A stretch of 64,000 bases of DNA from Variovorax sp. J22G73 (GTDB lineage: Bacteria > Pseudomonadota > Gammaproteobacteria > Burkholderiales > Burkholderiaceae_C), in assembly GCF_030317035.1 (NCBI RefSeq), contig NZ_JASZYK010000002.1, forward strand, positions 806,001 through 870,000, read 5' to 3'. A model generated the notes under the pieces. The model had not been told where the DNA came from. It worked only from the letters and a program-made list of their open reading frames with translations, and searched no databases. A program made the position numbers and the translations under genes. The first letter of the stretch is position 1. The number at the start of each line of letters is the position of its first letter. Of the stretch, positions 1 to 7,794 are shown one piece after another.

Positions 1-280
1 GCGAGCCGCCGATGCTCGGCTTGGCCTTGGCCGACTCGGGCCAGCGCACGCGCCCGCCGATGGCGGCCACGCGGTCTTCCAGCCCCAGCGCCCAGGCCAG
101 CTCCACGTTGCTCGGGAACACGACCACGATGCGCTGCGGCGGCGCCGGTATGCGCACGCGCCGGCCGACGGCATCGGTGACCTCGCGCGGAAAGCCGTCG
201 CCCGAAAAGCGGTCCTCGCCGGCCGCAGGCAAAGCAAGGTTCAAGAGCGCCATTCCTGCCAGCACCGTTCGCCGCTTCAT
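1..280 (-). CDS. Periplasmic metal-chelate/B12 binding protein (BtuF/FecB-like), 3' part outside window
   Basis: The 93 visible codons start MKRRTVLAGMALLNLALPAA, a signal peptide with a basic N-region. They are followed by EVTDAVGRRVRIPAPPQRIVVV and SNVELAWALGLEDRVAAIGG, the usual N-terminal lobe of class III helical-backbone binding proteins (BtuF, FecB, FhuD). The ATG lies 5 bases after the stop of the TonB receptor on the same strand, so the two are almost certainly co-transcribed from the cobalamin-riboswitch leader at 2587-2862. That context suggests delivery of cobalamin or a cobalt/corrinoid chelate to an inner-membrane ABC importer. The ligand-binding C-terminal lobe lies off the left edge. 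Confidence 0.8.
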   Translation of the reverse strand, partial: MKRRTVLAGMALLNLALPAAGEDRFSGDGFPREVTDAVGRRVRIPAPPQRIVVVFPSNVELAWALGLEDRVAAIGGRVRWPESAKAKPSIGGS

Positions 281-285
281 GCCGC

Positions 286-2418
286 TCAGAACGTGTAGCG
301 GGCGCGCGCGAAGAAGGTGCGCGGCGCGCCGGCGTTGCCCGCGTCCTGCGCCGACAGGTCGTCGCCGATGTAGTACTTGTTCGTCAGGTTGTTCACCCCG
401 GCTTGCAGCGTGAGCTGCGGCGTGGCCTTGTAGCTCACCGCCACGTTGGCCAGCAGGTAGCCCGGCAGCTTCTGCGGGTTGACGGTGTTGTCGCGCAGGT
501 AGCGGCTGCCCACGTAGTTGGCCGTGCCCGTGACCGACCACGGCCCCTGCGCCCAGGTGACGCCCGCGCCGGCGATGTTGTGCGCCGACATGCGCACGCG
601 GTAGCCGCCGAAGTTGGTGCTGCGCGCGCCGCTGTCGGTGTAGGTCTGAAAGTCTTTCAGGCGCGCGTCCTGCCAGGTGTAGTGCACGTAGCCGTTCCAG
701 TTCTGCGAGAGCTGGAACTGCATCGACGACTCGATGCCCTTGGTGCGCGAGGTCGCGTTGCTGAACACGAACGAGTCGGGCCCGCTGCGGTAGGCGCGCT
801 GGCCGTCGACCTTCTCGGCCTCGAACAGGCTCACCTGGTAGGCCCAGGCATCGCTGGCCGCGCGGCCCTTCACGCCCACCTCCTTGCTGCGCGTGAGCTC
901 GGGGCGAAGAATGTCGGGCACCACCACGTTGTTGCGCGTGTTCAGCGCCACGGCCTGCGGGCGGAAGCCCTCGCTCCAGTTCGCGAACACCGCGTGCGTG
1001 GCCGCCGCGCTGCGCGCGAAGGCCCAGTCGGCGCCCAGGCGCGGGCTGGTGCGGCTGCCCTCTTGCGCGGAGATCACGCTGGTGCCCGAGCGGCCCAGCG
1101 TCTGCTCGAACTTGTCGTGCCGCAGGCCGGCGGTAACGCCGAAGGCGCCCCACTCGAAGCGGTCTTGCACGTAGAAGCTGCGCACCTCCTGGTCGAAGCG
1201 CGAGTACGTGGTGGCGCCGCGAATGCCGCGCGGGTCGTTGCGTATGCTGCTCACCGGCACGTTGTAGAACGGGCCGCGGTACGTGGGTGCGTTGGTGAAG
1301 GTGGGCGAGTCGAGGTTCTGCCAGCCGCGCTCGATGTTCACGCCGAACTGCAGCTCGTTGCTCCAGCGCTTGCCGCCGGTGAGCCATGTCAGCGCCACGT
1401 CGTGGAACACGCCGCGGTCCGACGTGTCGCTTTCCGAGTAGCCCTTGTTCACCGCAGCGGGCGGCGGCACGATGGTGATGCCGCCGGCAAAGAAGCGGTC
1501 GTAGCGCGAGAAGCTGCTCAGGTGGTTCAGCGACCAGCCGCCGCCGAAGTCGATCTTGTTCTTCCACGCGAACGACTGGTAGTCGCCCACCACGTACGAA
1601 TCGGGAATGCCGTAGTTGTCGCGCGAGCTGATGCCGAACATCGGCTTGCCGTTCTGCAGCGGCACGATGGAGCCGCGGTCGCCGCGCACGTGCGAGTCGT
1701 AGATCTGGAAGCCCGTGCTCCAGTTGTTGGTGACCGCGAAGTCGCCGCCCAGGACGGCCGCGGCCTGCGCGCGGCCCGCGTCGCGCTGGAAGCCCTTGTA
1801 GTCGTTGTTGGCCGCGCCGATGTACAGGTTGCCGCGCTCGAAGTCCCAGCGGTAGCGCACGCTGGCGTCGGTGCGCCCGAAGCTGCCCAGCGTGGTGGTC
1901 ACGGTGCCGCCCGCGCGCTCGGGCTTCATGAAGAACTGCGCCACCCCGCCGATCGCGTTCTTGCCGTACAGCGCCGAGGCCGGGCCCTTGATGAATTCCA
2001 CGCGGTCGACCAGGTCGGGCGCGATGAGCGTGATGTCGGCATTGCCCTGCAGCTGGCGCAGCGGCACGCCGTCGATCAGCACCAGCACGTCTTGCGTGTC
2101 GCGCAGGCCGCGCGTTTCGAAGCGCGTGTAGTAGTTGCCTTGCGTGCCGAACTGCAGGCCCGGCACGGTGCGCAGCGTGTCTTCCAGCGTCACCGCGCCC
2201 ACCGCGTCGATCTGCGCGCGGTCCACCGAGTAGGTGGTGAACGGAATGCGCAGCGGATCGGCTTCGAGCCGGGTGGCGGTGGTGATCGTCTTCTTCTCGT
2301 TGACGGTCAGGGTGGGCAATGCATCGGCGGTTTTCGCTTCCTGCGCGCTGGCGCCGGAAAGCGCCAGCAGCAGGCTGGCACCGATGAGGGAGGTGGGAGG
2401 GCTCAGTTTGTCGCGCAC
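286..2418 (-). CDS. btuB: TonB-dependent outer-membrane receptor, probable cobalamin receptor (BtuB-like)
   Basis: A 710-aa outer-membrane receptor. A GTG start at 2418 is preferred because AAGGA lies about 7 bases upstream and a signal peptide follows at once (SPPTSLIGASLLLALSGASA). Upstream in-frame codons run into the riboswitch leader and are not protein-like. The plug domain covers roughly residues 40-160 (VLVLIDGVPL, RVEFIKGPASALYGKNAIGG) and the rest is a beta-barrel ending in the canonical aromatic C-terminus ARYTF. A B12 substrate is inferred from the riboswitch and the adjacent binding protein; ferric-siderophore transport cannot be excluded from sequence alone. Confidence 0.85.
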   Translation of the reverse strand: MRDKLSPPTSLIGASLLLALSGASAQEAKTADALPTLTVNEKKTITTATRLEADPLRIPFTTYSVDRAQIDAVGAVTLEDTLRTVPGLQFGTQGNYYTRFETRGLRDTQDVLVLIDGVPLRQLQGNADITLIAPDLVDRVEFIKGPASALYGKNAIGGVAQFFMKPERAGGTVTTTLGSFGRTDASVRYRWDFERGNLYIGAANNDYKGFQRDAGRAQAAAVLGGDFAVTNNWSTGFQIYDSHVRGDRGSIVPLQNGKPMFGISSRDNYGIPDSYVVGDYQSFAWKNKIDFGGGWSLNHLSSFSRYDRFFAGGITIVPPPAAVNKGYSESDTSDRGVFHDVALTWLTGGKRWSNELQFGVNIERGWQNLDSPTFTNAPTYRGPFYNVPVSSIRNDPRGIRGATTYSRFDQEVRSFYVQDRFEWGAFGVTAGLRHDKFEQTLGRSGTSVISAQEGSRTSPRLGADWAFARSAAATHAVFANWSEGFRPQAVALNTRNNVVVPDILRPELTRSKEVGVKGRAASDAWAYQVSLFEAEKVDGQRAYRSGPDSFVFSNATSRTKGIESSMQFQLSQNWNGYVHYTWQDARLKDFQTYTDSGARSTNFGGYRVRMSAHNIAGAGVTWAQGPWSVTGTANYVGSRYLRDNTVNPQKLPGYLLANVAVSYKATPQLTLQAGVNNLTNKYYIGDDLSAQDAGNAGAPRTFFARARYTF

Positions 2419-2475
2419 GCGTTGTTCCTTGTGGCCCGCACGCCCGCGAGCCAGATCACACAGGGGAACGCCGCA

Positions 2476-2499
2476 AGAAGAAAAACGTCGGCACGACAT
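2476..2499 (-). terminator. Candidate intrinsic terminator in the btuB-like leader
   Basis: Read on the minus strand, ATGTCG-TGC-CGACGT forms a 6-bp stem with one G-T pair and a 3-base loop, followed by TTTT then CTTCTT. It sits between the aptamer end and the GTG start of the receptor, where a premature terminator would act. The stem is short, so this is a candidate only. Confidence 0.35.
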
Positions 2500-2553
2500 C
2501 GGCCCCGGGCCTGCGCGCACGAAGGCACGCGGCACGGGGCCGACCCGGACAAA

Positions 2554-2584
2554 CGCACTCCCGCAGCGTCCGAAGGCGATTGCG
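2554..2584 (-). promoter_or_regulatory. Conserved expression-platform hairpin of the first cobalamin leader
   Basis: On the minus strand CGCA...TGCG closes an outer stem and TCGC/GCGG an inner one around a CTTCGGACGCT-type loop. The same 31-base hairpin recurs at 41683-41713 with two changes, one of which keeps inner pairing (C-G becomes T-G). Including the adjoining aptamer 3' end, 51 of 53 bases match between the two leaders. The element immediately follows the riboswitch in both, so a role in switching is inferred. Confidence 0.5.
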
Positions 2585-2586
2585 AA

Positions 2587-2862
2587 GGCCGGTATCCGGG
2601 CTTGCGAACTGCCCCGGTGATGCACGCTGTAAAGCCGTAGAGCCGTAGAGCCGTGCACTCACCGAGGCGAAAACGCCCTGCCTTCCCACGCCTCTAAAGG
2701 CGCAGTGGCTGCCCATGCCGAGAAGGCATGGGCCCAGGGGTTTCCAGAATCCGCTTACCGTTGCGGGGGCAGCGCAGGCATGGCCGTGTCGTGCGGACAC
2801 GGGGCACCTGCTTCCCGTTTAACCCCCGGGGCCATGTGGCTGGCGGGGGCACCTTCGAACCG
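2587..2862 (-). promoter_or_regulatory. Cobalamin riboswitch
   Basis: Hallmarks of the cobalamin riboswitch class appear in order on the minus strand: GGTGCC near the 5' end, TTAAACGGGAAGCAGGTGCC, the core CCCCCGCAACGGTAAGC, GCCACTG, GGGAAGGC, and the 3' closing element AAGCCCGGATACCGGCC. It lies upstream of the TonB receptor. In this class adenosylcobalamin binding represses downstream genes, so the receptor/binding-protein operon should be switched off when B12 is plentiful. Confidence 0.93.
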
Positions 2863-2915
2863 TTGGTTTGCGCAGTAAAACTTCAATAAGAAGAAATACC
2901 GCACAAAGCGGCGGA

Positions 2916-2921
2916 ATTATA
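2916..2921 (-). promoter_or_regulatory. -10 element of the first cobalamin leader
   Basis: A perfect TATAAT lies on the minus strand about 54 bases upstream of the aptamer. The block CTCCCTATAATTCCGCCG is repeated upstream of the second cobalamin riboswitch (-10 at 42016-42021), which supports a real shared promoter. No convincing -35 hexamer is visible. Confidence 0.6.
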
Positions 2922-2939
2922 GGGAGGGTCAGGCGCAGG

Positions 2940-3593
2940 TCAGTCGAGCAGCACGCCGCCGAGCACCGTGCTCACGATGCTTTCCAGCGCCTGGTCGTAG
3001 TGCGCGGCGGTGAGCTTCTTCACCTGCAGCACCGCGTTCACGATGGGCTCGTAGTCGGCATAGAACTGCGTGGCCGCCCACAGCATGAACAGGAAGTGGC
3101 GCGGGTCGATCTTGCGGATCTTCTTGGCCGCCATCCATGCCTCGAACACCTCGATGCTGGCGGCCGTGCTCTTGGCAATGTGCTCCCGGTCGGCCGCCGA
3201 CAGGAAGGCACCGCCGCGCACCACCTCGTTGGCGAAGAGCCGCGCCTCCAGCGGGTTCTTGCGCCCCAGCTTGAGCTTGGCCTGCACGTAGGCGCGCAGG
3301 GCCACGGCGGGCTCGGTGTCGGCCTGGAGGATCTGCAGCGCGCTGTCCCATTCCTCGAGCAGCGGCGCGAAGGTGGCGCTGTAGAGCTCTTCCTTGGTGG
3401 CGTAGTAGTAATAGACGTTGGCCTTGGGCAGCTCGGCCACGGTGGCTATCTCGGCAATGCGCGCGCCGTCGAAGCCCTTGGCCGCGAACACCTCGCTGGC
3501 CGCCTTGAGGATCTTGCGTTTGTTGGCCGCCCTGATCTCCCTGTCCGCGGGGGTTTCCGGCACGGGGGAGCGGGGAGTTTTGGTGTCGCGCAT
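2940..3593 (-). CDS. TetR-family transcriptional regulator, RutR-like
   Basis: A 217-aa regulator, counted from the ATG at 3593; a TTG at 3623 would add 10 residues. The N-terminal helix-turn-helix spans about residues 25-70 (KILKAASEVFAAKGFDGARIAEIATVAE..KANVYYYYATKEELY). The C-terminal half has the RutR/YcdC-type ligand domain (LEARLFANEVVRGG, FLFMLWAATQFYADYE). In E. coli RutR senses uracil and controls pyrimidine catabolism; whether the ligand is the same here is unknown. The gene is divergent from the operon starting at 3748, and two palindromes resembling the RutR consensus lie between them, so it probably represses that operon and itself. Confidence 0.87.
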   Translation of the reverse strand: MRDTKTPRSPVPETPADREIRAANKRKILKAASEVFAAKGFDGARIAEIATVAELPKANVYYYYATKEELYSATFAPLLEEWDSALQILQADTEPAVALRAYVQAKLKLGRKNPLEARLFANEVVRGGAFLSAADREHIAKSTAASIEVFEAWMAAKKIRKIDPRHFLFMLWAATQFYADYEPIVNAVLQVKKLTAAHYDQALESIVSTVLGGVLLD

Positions 3594-3673
3594 GGGCAAT
3601 GGTGTCGGTGTGACCGGGCTCAAATTCTAGAGTGCGCCCCGAAATGGAGCACGGGTAAGCACCAAAAAAATTC

Positions 3674-3721
3674 TGACCAACTCGTCAATTTATTGCTTAG
3701 AATTTTCTGACGAACTGGTCA
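3674..3721. promoter_or_regulatory. Paired RutR/TetR-type operators in the divergent promoter region
   Basis: Two 14-bp imperfect palindromes, TGACCAACTCGTCA (3674-3687) and TGACGAACTGGTCA (3708-3721), share the pattern TGACsAACTsGTCA. They are 34 bp apart centre to centre, about three helical turns, so two dimers could bind the same DNA face. They resemble the E. coli RutR site TTGACCAnnTGGTCAA. They lie between the TetR gene and the glycosylase-like gene, only 26 bp before the latter's ATG, a position fitting repression. Confidence 0.75.
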
Positions 3722-3747
3722 GCTTTTTTGAAGTTTGAATGTAACCC

Positions 3748-4599
3748 ATGCCCCAAGCCCTGCGCACCGCACTGCAAGAAACACTGGCGAACTGGCCCGA
3801 CGACCTGCCCGATGCTTGGTGGGCCGCGCTCGGTGACGTGAAGCTCGATTTCGACGGCGTCGATGCCGCGCTGGAGCTGCAGGCGTGGGAGCCCATTTTT
3901 CCGGCGCGCAAGGGGCGCTCGCTCGCGGGCAGCCCGAAGGGCGCCCACATGCTCAAGGCCTTCGACAGCGTCATGCCCGCGCAGGTGCGCTGCGTGGTGC
4001 TCGGGCAAGACCCGTATCCGTCCATCGACATCGCCACCGGCCGCGCCTTCGAGGTGGGCAACGTGGCCGAGTGGCGCGAGCTCGACAAGATGTTCACCAA
4101 GAGCATCCGCGCCTGGGTGCAGATGCTGGCCGAGGCGCGCACCGGCGACGCGGCCTACGGCGGCAGCTTCGACAACTGGCCGCGCACGCTGCGGGCCATC
4201 GAGACCGGCGCATTGCCCTTCGAGACACCCGCCACGCTGTGCGACCGCTGGACCGACAGCGGCGTGCTGCTGCTGAACACCTCGTTCACGCTCAGCCGCT
4301 TCCAGGTGGCGATCGATCCGCACCAGTCGCACGGCCATCTGGTGCTGTGGAAGCCGCTCATCCAGGCGGTGCTGGCGTATCTGCTCCAACGCGGCGAGCC
4401 CGTGGTGTTGATGGGCTTCGGCGCCTCCGCGGCCGAGGCGTTCGAGGCGGCCGGCATTGCCGAAGGCCTGCACGGCAAGGTCGCCTGCATCCTGCGCGAG
4501 CACCCCGCCTACGCGGACGCCGTGCTCGGCCTGCCCAACCCCTTCGCCCTGTGCAACGCCCATCTCGCGCAGATGGCGTGCGAGCCCATTGACTGGTGA
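3748..4599 (+). CDS. Uracil-DNA glycosylase superfamily protein, first gene of an uptake operon
   Basis: A 283-aa protein of the family 1 UDG fold. Visible motifs: VVLGQDPYPS at about residues 88-97 (family 1 has GQDPYH, so Asp is kept and His is Pro); LLLNTSFTLS at about 176-185, keeping the uracil-reading Asn; VVLMGFGASA; and REHPAYAD, which keeps the catalytic-type His and Pro of HPSPLS but loses the Ser-Pro-Leu that forms the minor-groove loop. It is longer than E. coli Ung (229 aa) through an N-terminal extension with a WW pair. It heads an operon of oxidoreductase, importer and amidohydrolase genes, an unusual setting for a repair enzyme. Membership of the superfamily is secure; activity on DNA is not. 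Confidence 0.8.
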   Translation: MPQALRTALQETLANWPDDLPDAWWAALGDVKLDFDGVDAALELQAWEPIFPARKGRSLAGSPKGAHMLKAFDSVMPAQVRCVVLGQDPYPSIDIATGRAFEVGNVAEWRELDKMFTKSIRAWVQMLAEARTGDAAYGGSFDNWPRTLRAIETGALPFETPATLCDRWTDSGVLLLNTSFTLSRFQVAIDPHQSHGHLVLWKPLIQAVLAYLLQRGEPVVLMGFGASAAEAFEAAGIAEGLHGKVACILREHPAYADAVLGLPNPFALCNAHLAQMACEPIDW

Positions 4600-4620
4600 C
4601 CCCCGAGCGCCGGTGACTCC

Positions 4621-6264
4621 ATGAACGACAACAAACACACCAACCCCGCCGACGACTTCGACTACATCATCGTGGGCGCCGGCTCCGCGGGCTGCGCCCT
4701 CGCGGCCCGGCTCAGCGCCCGCCCCGCCACGCGCGTGCTGCTGCTGGAGGCCGGCGGCAAGGACGCCAACCCCCTCTTCCGCCTGCCCATGCTGATGGGC
4801 AAGCTGTTTCAGTCGGGCATCTACAACTGGCACTTTCACTCCGAGCCCGAGCCCAACCTCAACGGCCGCAAGATCTACTGGCCGCGCGGCAAGGTGCTCG
4901 GCGGCACGTCGACCATCAACGGCATGATCTACGTGCGCGGCGGCAAGCAGGACTACGACGGCTGGGCCGCCATGGGCAACCTGGGCTGGTCCTACAAGGA
5001 CGTGCTGCCCGCCTTCAAGCGCTCCGAAGGCCACATCCAGCGCGACGGCGTGTTCCATAACGCCAAGGGCGAGCTCACCGTGTGCCGCGCGCGCGGCTGG
5101 AACGCGCTGCTCGACGTGTTCTGCCTGGCGGGCCAGCAGGCCGGCTACCCGCTGAACGACGACTTCAACGGCGCCAGCCAGCTGGGCTTCGGCCGCTACG
5201 ACTTCACCATCAGGAAGGGCAAGCGCTGGTCCGCCTCGTTCGCCTTCCTGCGGCCCGCGTTGAAGCGCGCCAACCTCAAGGTGGTCACGCGCGCGCTCAC
5301 GCACAAGGTGCTGGTGGAAAAGGGCCGCGCCCTGGGCGTGGCCTACGAGGTGCTCGGGCAGCTGCACACCGCGCGCGCCCGCAAGGAGGTGATTCTTTGC
5401 GCCGGCGTGGTCGGCTCGCCGCACCTGCTGATGCTCTCGGGCATCGGCCCGCAGGAAGAACTCGCGAAGCACGACATTCCGGTGCTCAAGGCCCTGCCCG
5501 GCGTGGGCGGCAACCTACAGGACCATGTGGACTGCGTGATGTCGTACGAGTGCAGGCAACCCGTCACGCTCTACAAGGACCTGCGCGCCGACAAGATCGC
5601 GTTCTCGGTGGTGCGCGGCATGCTGTTCGGCGAGGGCATTACCACCACCTTTCCGTACGAGGCCGGCGCCTTCATCAAGACCCGGCCCGCGCTGGAAAAC
5701 CCCGACGTGCAGCTGCACTTCATGCCCGCGCTGGAGAAGACGGCGAACCTGTACTTTCCCAACCCGTTCAAGAAATCGACCGTCGAGGCCAAGCACGGTT
5801 TCACGCTGCGCGTGGGCCCGGTCAACCCGAGCAGCAAGGGCCGCATTCGCCTGCGCTCGGGCCGCGCGGGAGACGCGCCGCTCATCGAGCCCAACTACCT
5901 GGACACCGAGTTCGACCGCCGCACCATGGTCGATGCCATTCGCGCCACGCGCCAGGTCATCGACCAGCCCGCCTTCGACGCCTACCGCGGCAAGGAGCTT
6001 GCGCCCGGCGCCGACAAGCAGAGCGACGAAGACCTCGTCGCCTGGCTGCGCGCCACCGCCATGACCACCTTCCACCCGGTGGGCACCTGCAAGATGGGCA
6101 ACGACCCGATGGCCGTGGTCGACCAGCGGCTGAAGGTGCACGGCATTGCAAACCTGCGCGTGGCCGACGCTTCCATCATGCCGGTCATCTCGAGCGGCAA
6201 CACCAACGCCCCGGCCATCATGATCGGCGAGAAATGCGCCGAATTCATCCTGGCCGGGCAGTGA
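4621..6264 (+). CDS. GMC-family FAD-dependent oxidoreductase (choline dehydrogenase-like)
   Basis: 547 aa. The dinucleotide-binding motif YIIVGAGSAGCALAARL is at about residues 15-31, with LLLEAGG after it. GMC signature 1 is GKVLGGTSTINGMIYVRGG (about 96-114) and signature 2 is the GVVGSPHLLMLSGIG region. The C-terminal active-site block has HPVGTCKMG and NTNAPAIMIGEKCAEF. Such enzymes oxidise alcohols with FAD; substrate is not predictable from sequence. It follows the glycosylase-like gene by 21 bp and precedes the NIPSNAP gene by 28 bp, so it belongs to the 3748-12838 operon. Confidence 0.9.
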   Translation: MNDNKHTNPADDFDYIIVGAGSAGCALAARLSARPATRVLLLEAGGKDANPLFRLPMLMGKLFQSGIYNWHFHSEPEPNLNGRKIYWPRGKVLGGTSTINGMIYVRGGKQDYDGWAAMGNLGWSYKDVLPAFKRSEGHIQRDGVFHNAKGELTVCRARGWNALLDVFCLAGQQAGYPLNDDFNGASQLGFGRYDFTIRKGKRWSASFAFLRPALKRANLKVVTRALTHKVLVEKGRALGVAYEVLGQLHTARARKEVILCAGVVGSPHLLMLSGIGPQEELAKHDIPVLKALPGVGGNLQDHVDCVMSYECRQPVTLYKDLRADKIAFSVVRGMLFGEGITTTFPYEAGAFIKTRPALENPDVQLHFMPALEKTANLYFPNPFKKSTVEAKHGFTLRVGPVNPSSKGRIRLRSGRAGDAPLIEPNYLDTEFDRRTMVDAIRATRQVIDQPAFDAYRGKELAPGADKQSDEDLVAWLRATAMTTFHPVGTCKMGNDPMAVVDQRLKVHGIANLRVADASIMPVISSGNTNAPAIMIGEKCAEFILAGQ

Positions 6265-6292
6265 CCCCCAGCACCAGACCACGGAGCATTTC

Positions 6293-6625
6293 ATGATCGT
6301 CGAACACCGTCTCTACACCTTTCGCCCCGGCACCATCGACCAGTGGCGCGAGAAGTACGAAAGCGAAGGCCTGCCCGTGCAGAAGCGCCACCTGAACAAG
6401 TTCGTGGGCCTGTACATCTCCGAGATCGGGCGGCTGCATACCTCGGTGCTGATGTGGGCCTACGACAGCCTGGCCGACCGCGAGGCGCGCCGCGCCGCCA
6501 TGTACGCGGACCCCGAGTGGCAGTCGTTCATCAAGAGCGTGTGGGCGCTGGACGCCATCCAGAGCCAGGACGTGATGATCATGAACCCCGCGCCCAGCTC
6601 GCCCACGCCCTCAGCCTTGCCCTGA
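6293..6625 (+). CDS. NIPSNAP-family protein
   Basis: 110 aa with the family's N-terminal pattern MIVEHRLYTFRPGTIDQW and the later YADPEWQSFIKSV segment. It has the ferredoxin-like alpha/beta barrel fold of NIPSNAP/Dabb-related small proteins, often found beside catabolic oxidoreductases. The biochemical role is unknown. It sits between the GMC oxidoreductase and the importer genes on the same strand. The last 12 residues are Ser/Pro-rich and probably disordered. Confidence 0.85.
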   Translation: MIVEHRLYTFRPGTIDQWREKYESEGLPVQKRHLNKFVGLYISEIGRLHTSVLMWAYDSLADREARRAAMYADPEWQSFIKSVWALDAIQSQDVMIMNPAPSSPTPSALP

Positions 6626-6703
6626 GCCCTGTCCAGCGTCGCGCCCCTTCCCTTCGCCCCCTTGGCCTTCTTCGCCCGTTCCTTCAACCCCAGAGATAAC
6701 CGC

Positions 6704-7756
6704 ATGACACACCCCGCATCCTCCCGCGCCCGACCCGCACGCCGGCAGATCCTCAAGGCCGTCGCCGGCATGGGCGGCGTCGCCATGGCCAGCGCCCTGT
6801 ACCCGTTGATCGCCAACGCCAAGGGCGGCCTCATCGCGCTGGTGCACACGCAGGCCGCGGGCGATGCCAGCGCGGTCGACGCGATGATCGCGCGGCTCAA
6901 GCTGCTGGGCAAGGAAACGGGCATGCAGACCCGCGCCATCTACGCGAAGGACCCGTCCACCTACGAGACCATCTTCCGCACGCTGGCCGACGCGGGCGCG
7001 GGCATCATCGTGTCGACCTTCAACGAGGTGAGCGAGCCCTTCAAGGCGCTGGCGCCCAAGTACCCGAAGACGCAGTGGCTGCAGCTGTTCGGCGACGAGA
7101 TGAAGCCCGCCATCGCCAACGTGACCACCGTGTCCTACGACTACTACCTGGGCACCTACCTGGCCGGCATCTTCGCGGGCCGCATGTCGACCACGGGCAA
7201 GATCGGCTTCATCGGCGGCATGTCGATTCCGCCGCTCAATGCCGACTACAACGCCTTCAAGGCCGGCGTGCTGTCGGTGCGCAAGGACGCGGCCGTAACT
7301 GTCGCCTTTGCCGGCTCGTTCCAGGACCCGGTGAAGGGCCGCGAGATTGCCACGCAGATGTTCAACGGCGGCATCGACTTCATCCAGACCGACGCGGCCG
7401 CCACCGACGCCGGCATCATCGCCGCGGCCAACGACAAGCCCGGCCGGCTCGTGAGCTGCCTCGACCCGGCGCAGTACCCGCAGGGCCCCAAGTCGCTCAT
7501 TTCCATCGTCAGCCTGCACTTCGGCAAGTCGCTGTACGACGAGGCCTCCAAGATTCTGAAGAGCGGCAAGGGTGGCGCGCACCTGAACACCGGGCTGGGC
7601 ACCGGCGTGGTGGGGCTGGAGCTGTCGCCCGTGTTCCAGAAGGAAGGCGACAAGGCCGTGGCCGCCAAGGCCGAACACGTGATGGCCGAAATCAAGACCA
7701 CGCAGGCGGCCATCCTGAACGGCACCGTGAAGGTTGCGTTCAACACCGTGCTCTGA
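6704..7756 (+). CDS. BMP-family ABC transporter substrate-binding protein
   Basis: 350 aa from the ATG at 6704, chosen because the signal sequence starts here (an in-frame start at 6662 adds 14 unlikely residues). RPARRQILKAVAGMGGVAMA resembles a Tat-type twin-arginine signal, unusual but known for BMP proteins. The mature part has the PnrA/Med type-1 binding fold: IGFIGGMSIPPLNADYNAFKAG and FIQTDAAATDAG. Members with this importer architecture (BMP plus double ATPase plus two permeases) mostly import nucleosides or nucleobases, but ligand specificity is inference. It delivers ligand to the ATPase and permeases encoded next. Confidence 0.88.
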   Translation: MTHPASSRARPARRQILKAVAGMGGVAMASALYPLIANAKGGLIALVHTQAAGDASAVDAMIARLKLLGKETGMQTRAIYAKDPSTYETIFRTLADAGAGIIVSTFNEVSEPFKALAPKYPKTQWLQLFGDEMKPAIANVTTVSYDYYLGTYLAGIFAGRMSTTGKIGFIGGMSIPPLNADYNAFKAGVLSVRKDAAVTVAFAGSFQDPVKGREIATQMFNGGIDFIQTDAAATDAGIIAAANDKPGRLVSCLDPAQYPQGPKSLISIVSLHFGKSLYDEASKILKSGKGGAHLNTGLGTGVVGLELSPVFQKEGDKAVAAKAEHVMAEIKTTQAAILNGTVKVAFNTVL

Positions 7757-7794
7757 CCCTCCAGACCTGTTCTTTCATCGTTCCCGACGCCCCC

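Noticed and set aside
403..2640. A 745-codon open frame antisense to the BtuB-like receptor
   Set aside because: It consists of Arg/Ala/Val/His-rich sequence typical of the mirror frame of high-GC genes and overlaps a certain receptor gene and its riboswitch.
2419..2658. 80 extra N-terminal codons of the BtuB-like gene
   Set aside because: The stretch lies in the riboswitch leader, precedes the signal peptide and has no receptor-like sequence; the GTG at 2418 has a ribosome-binding site.
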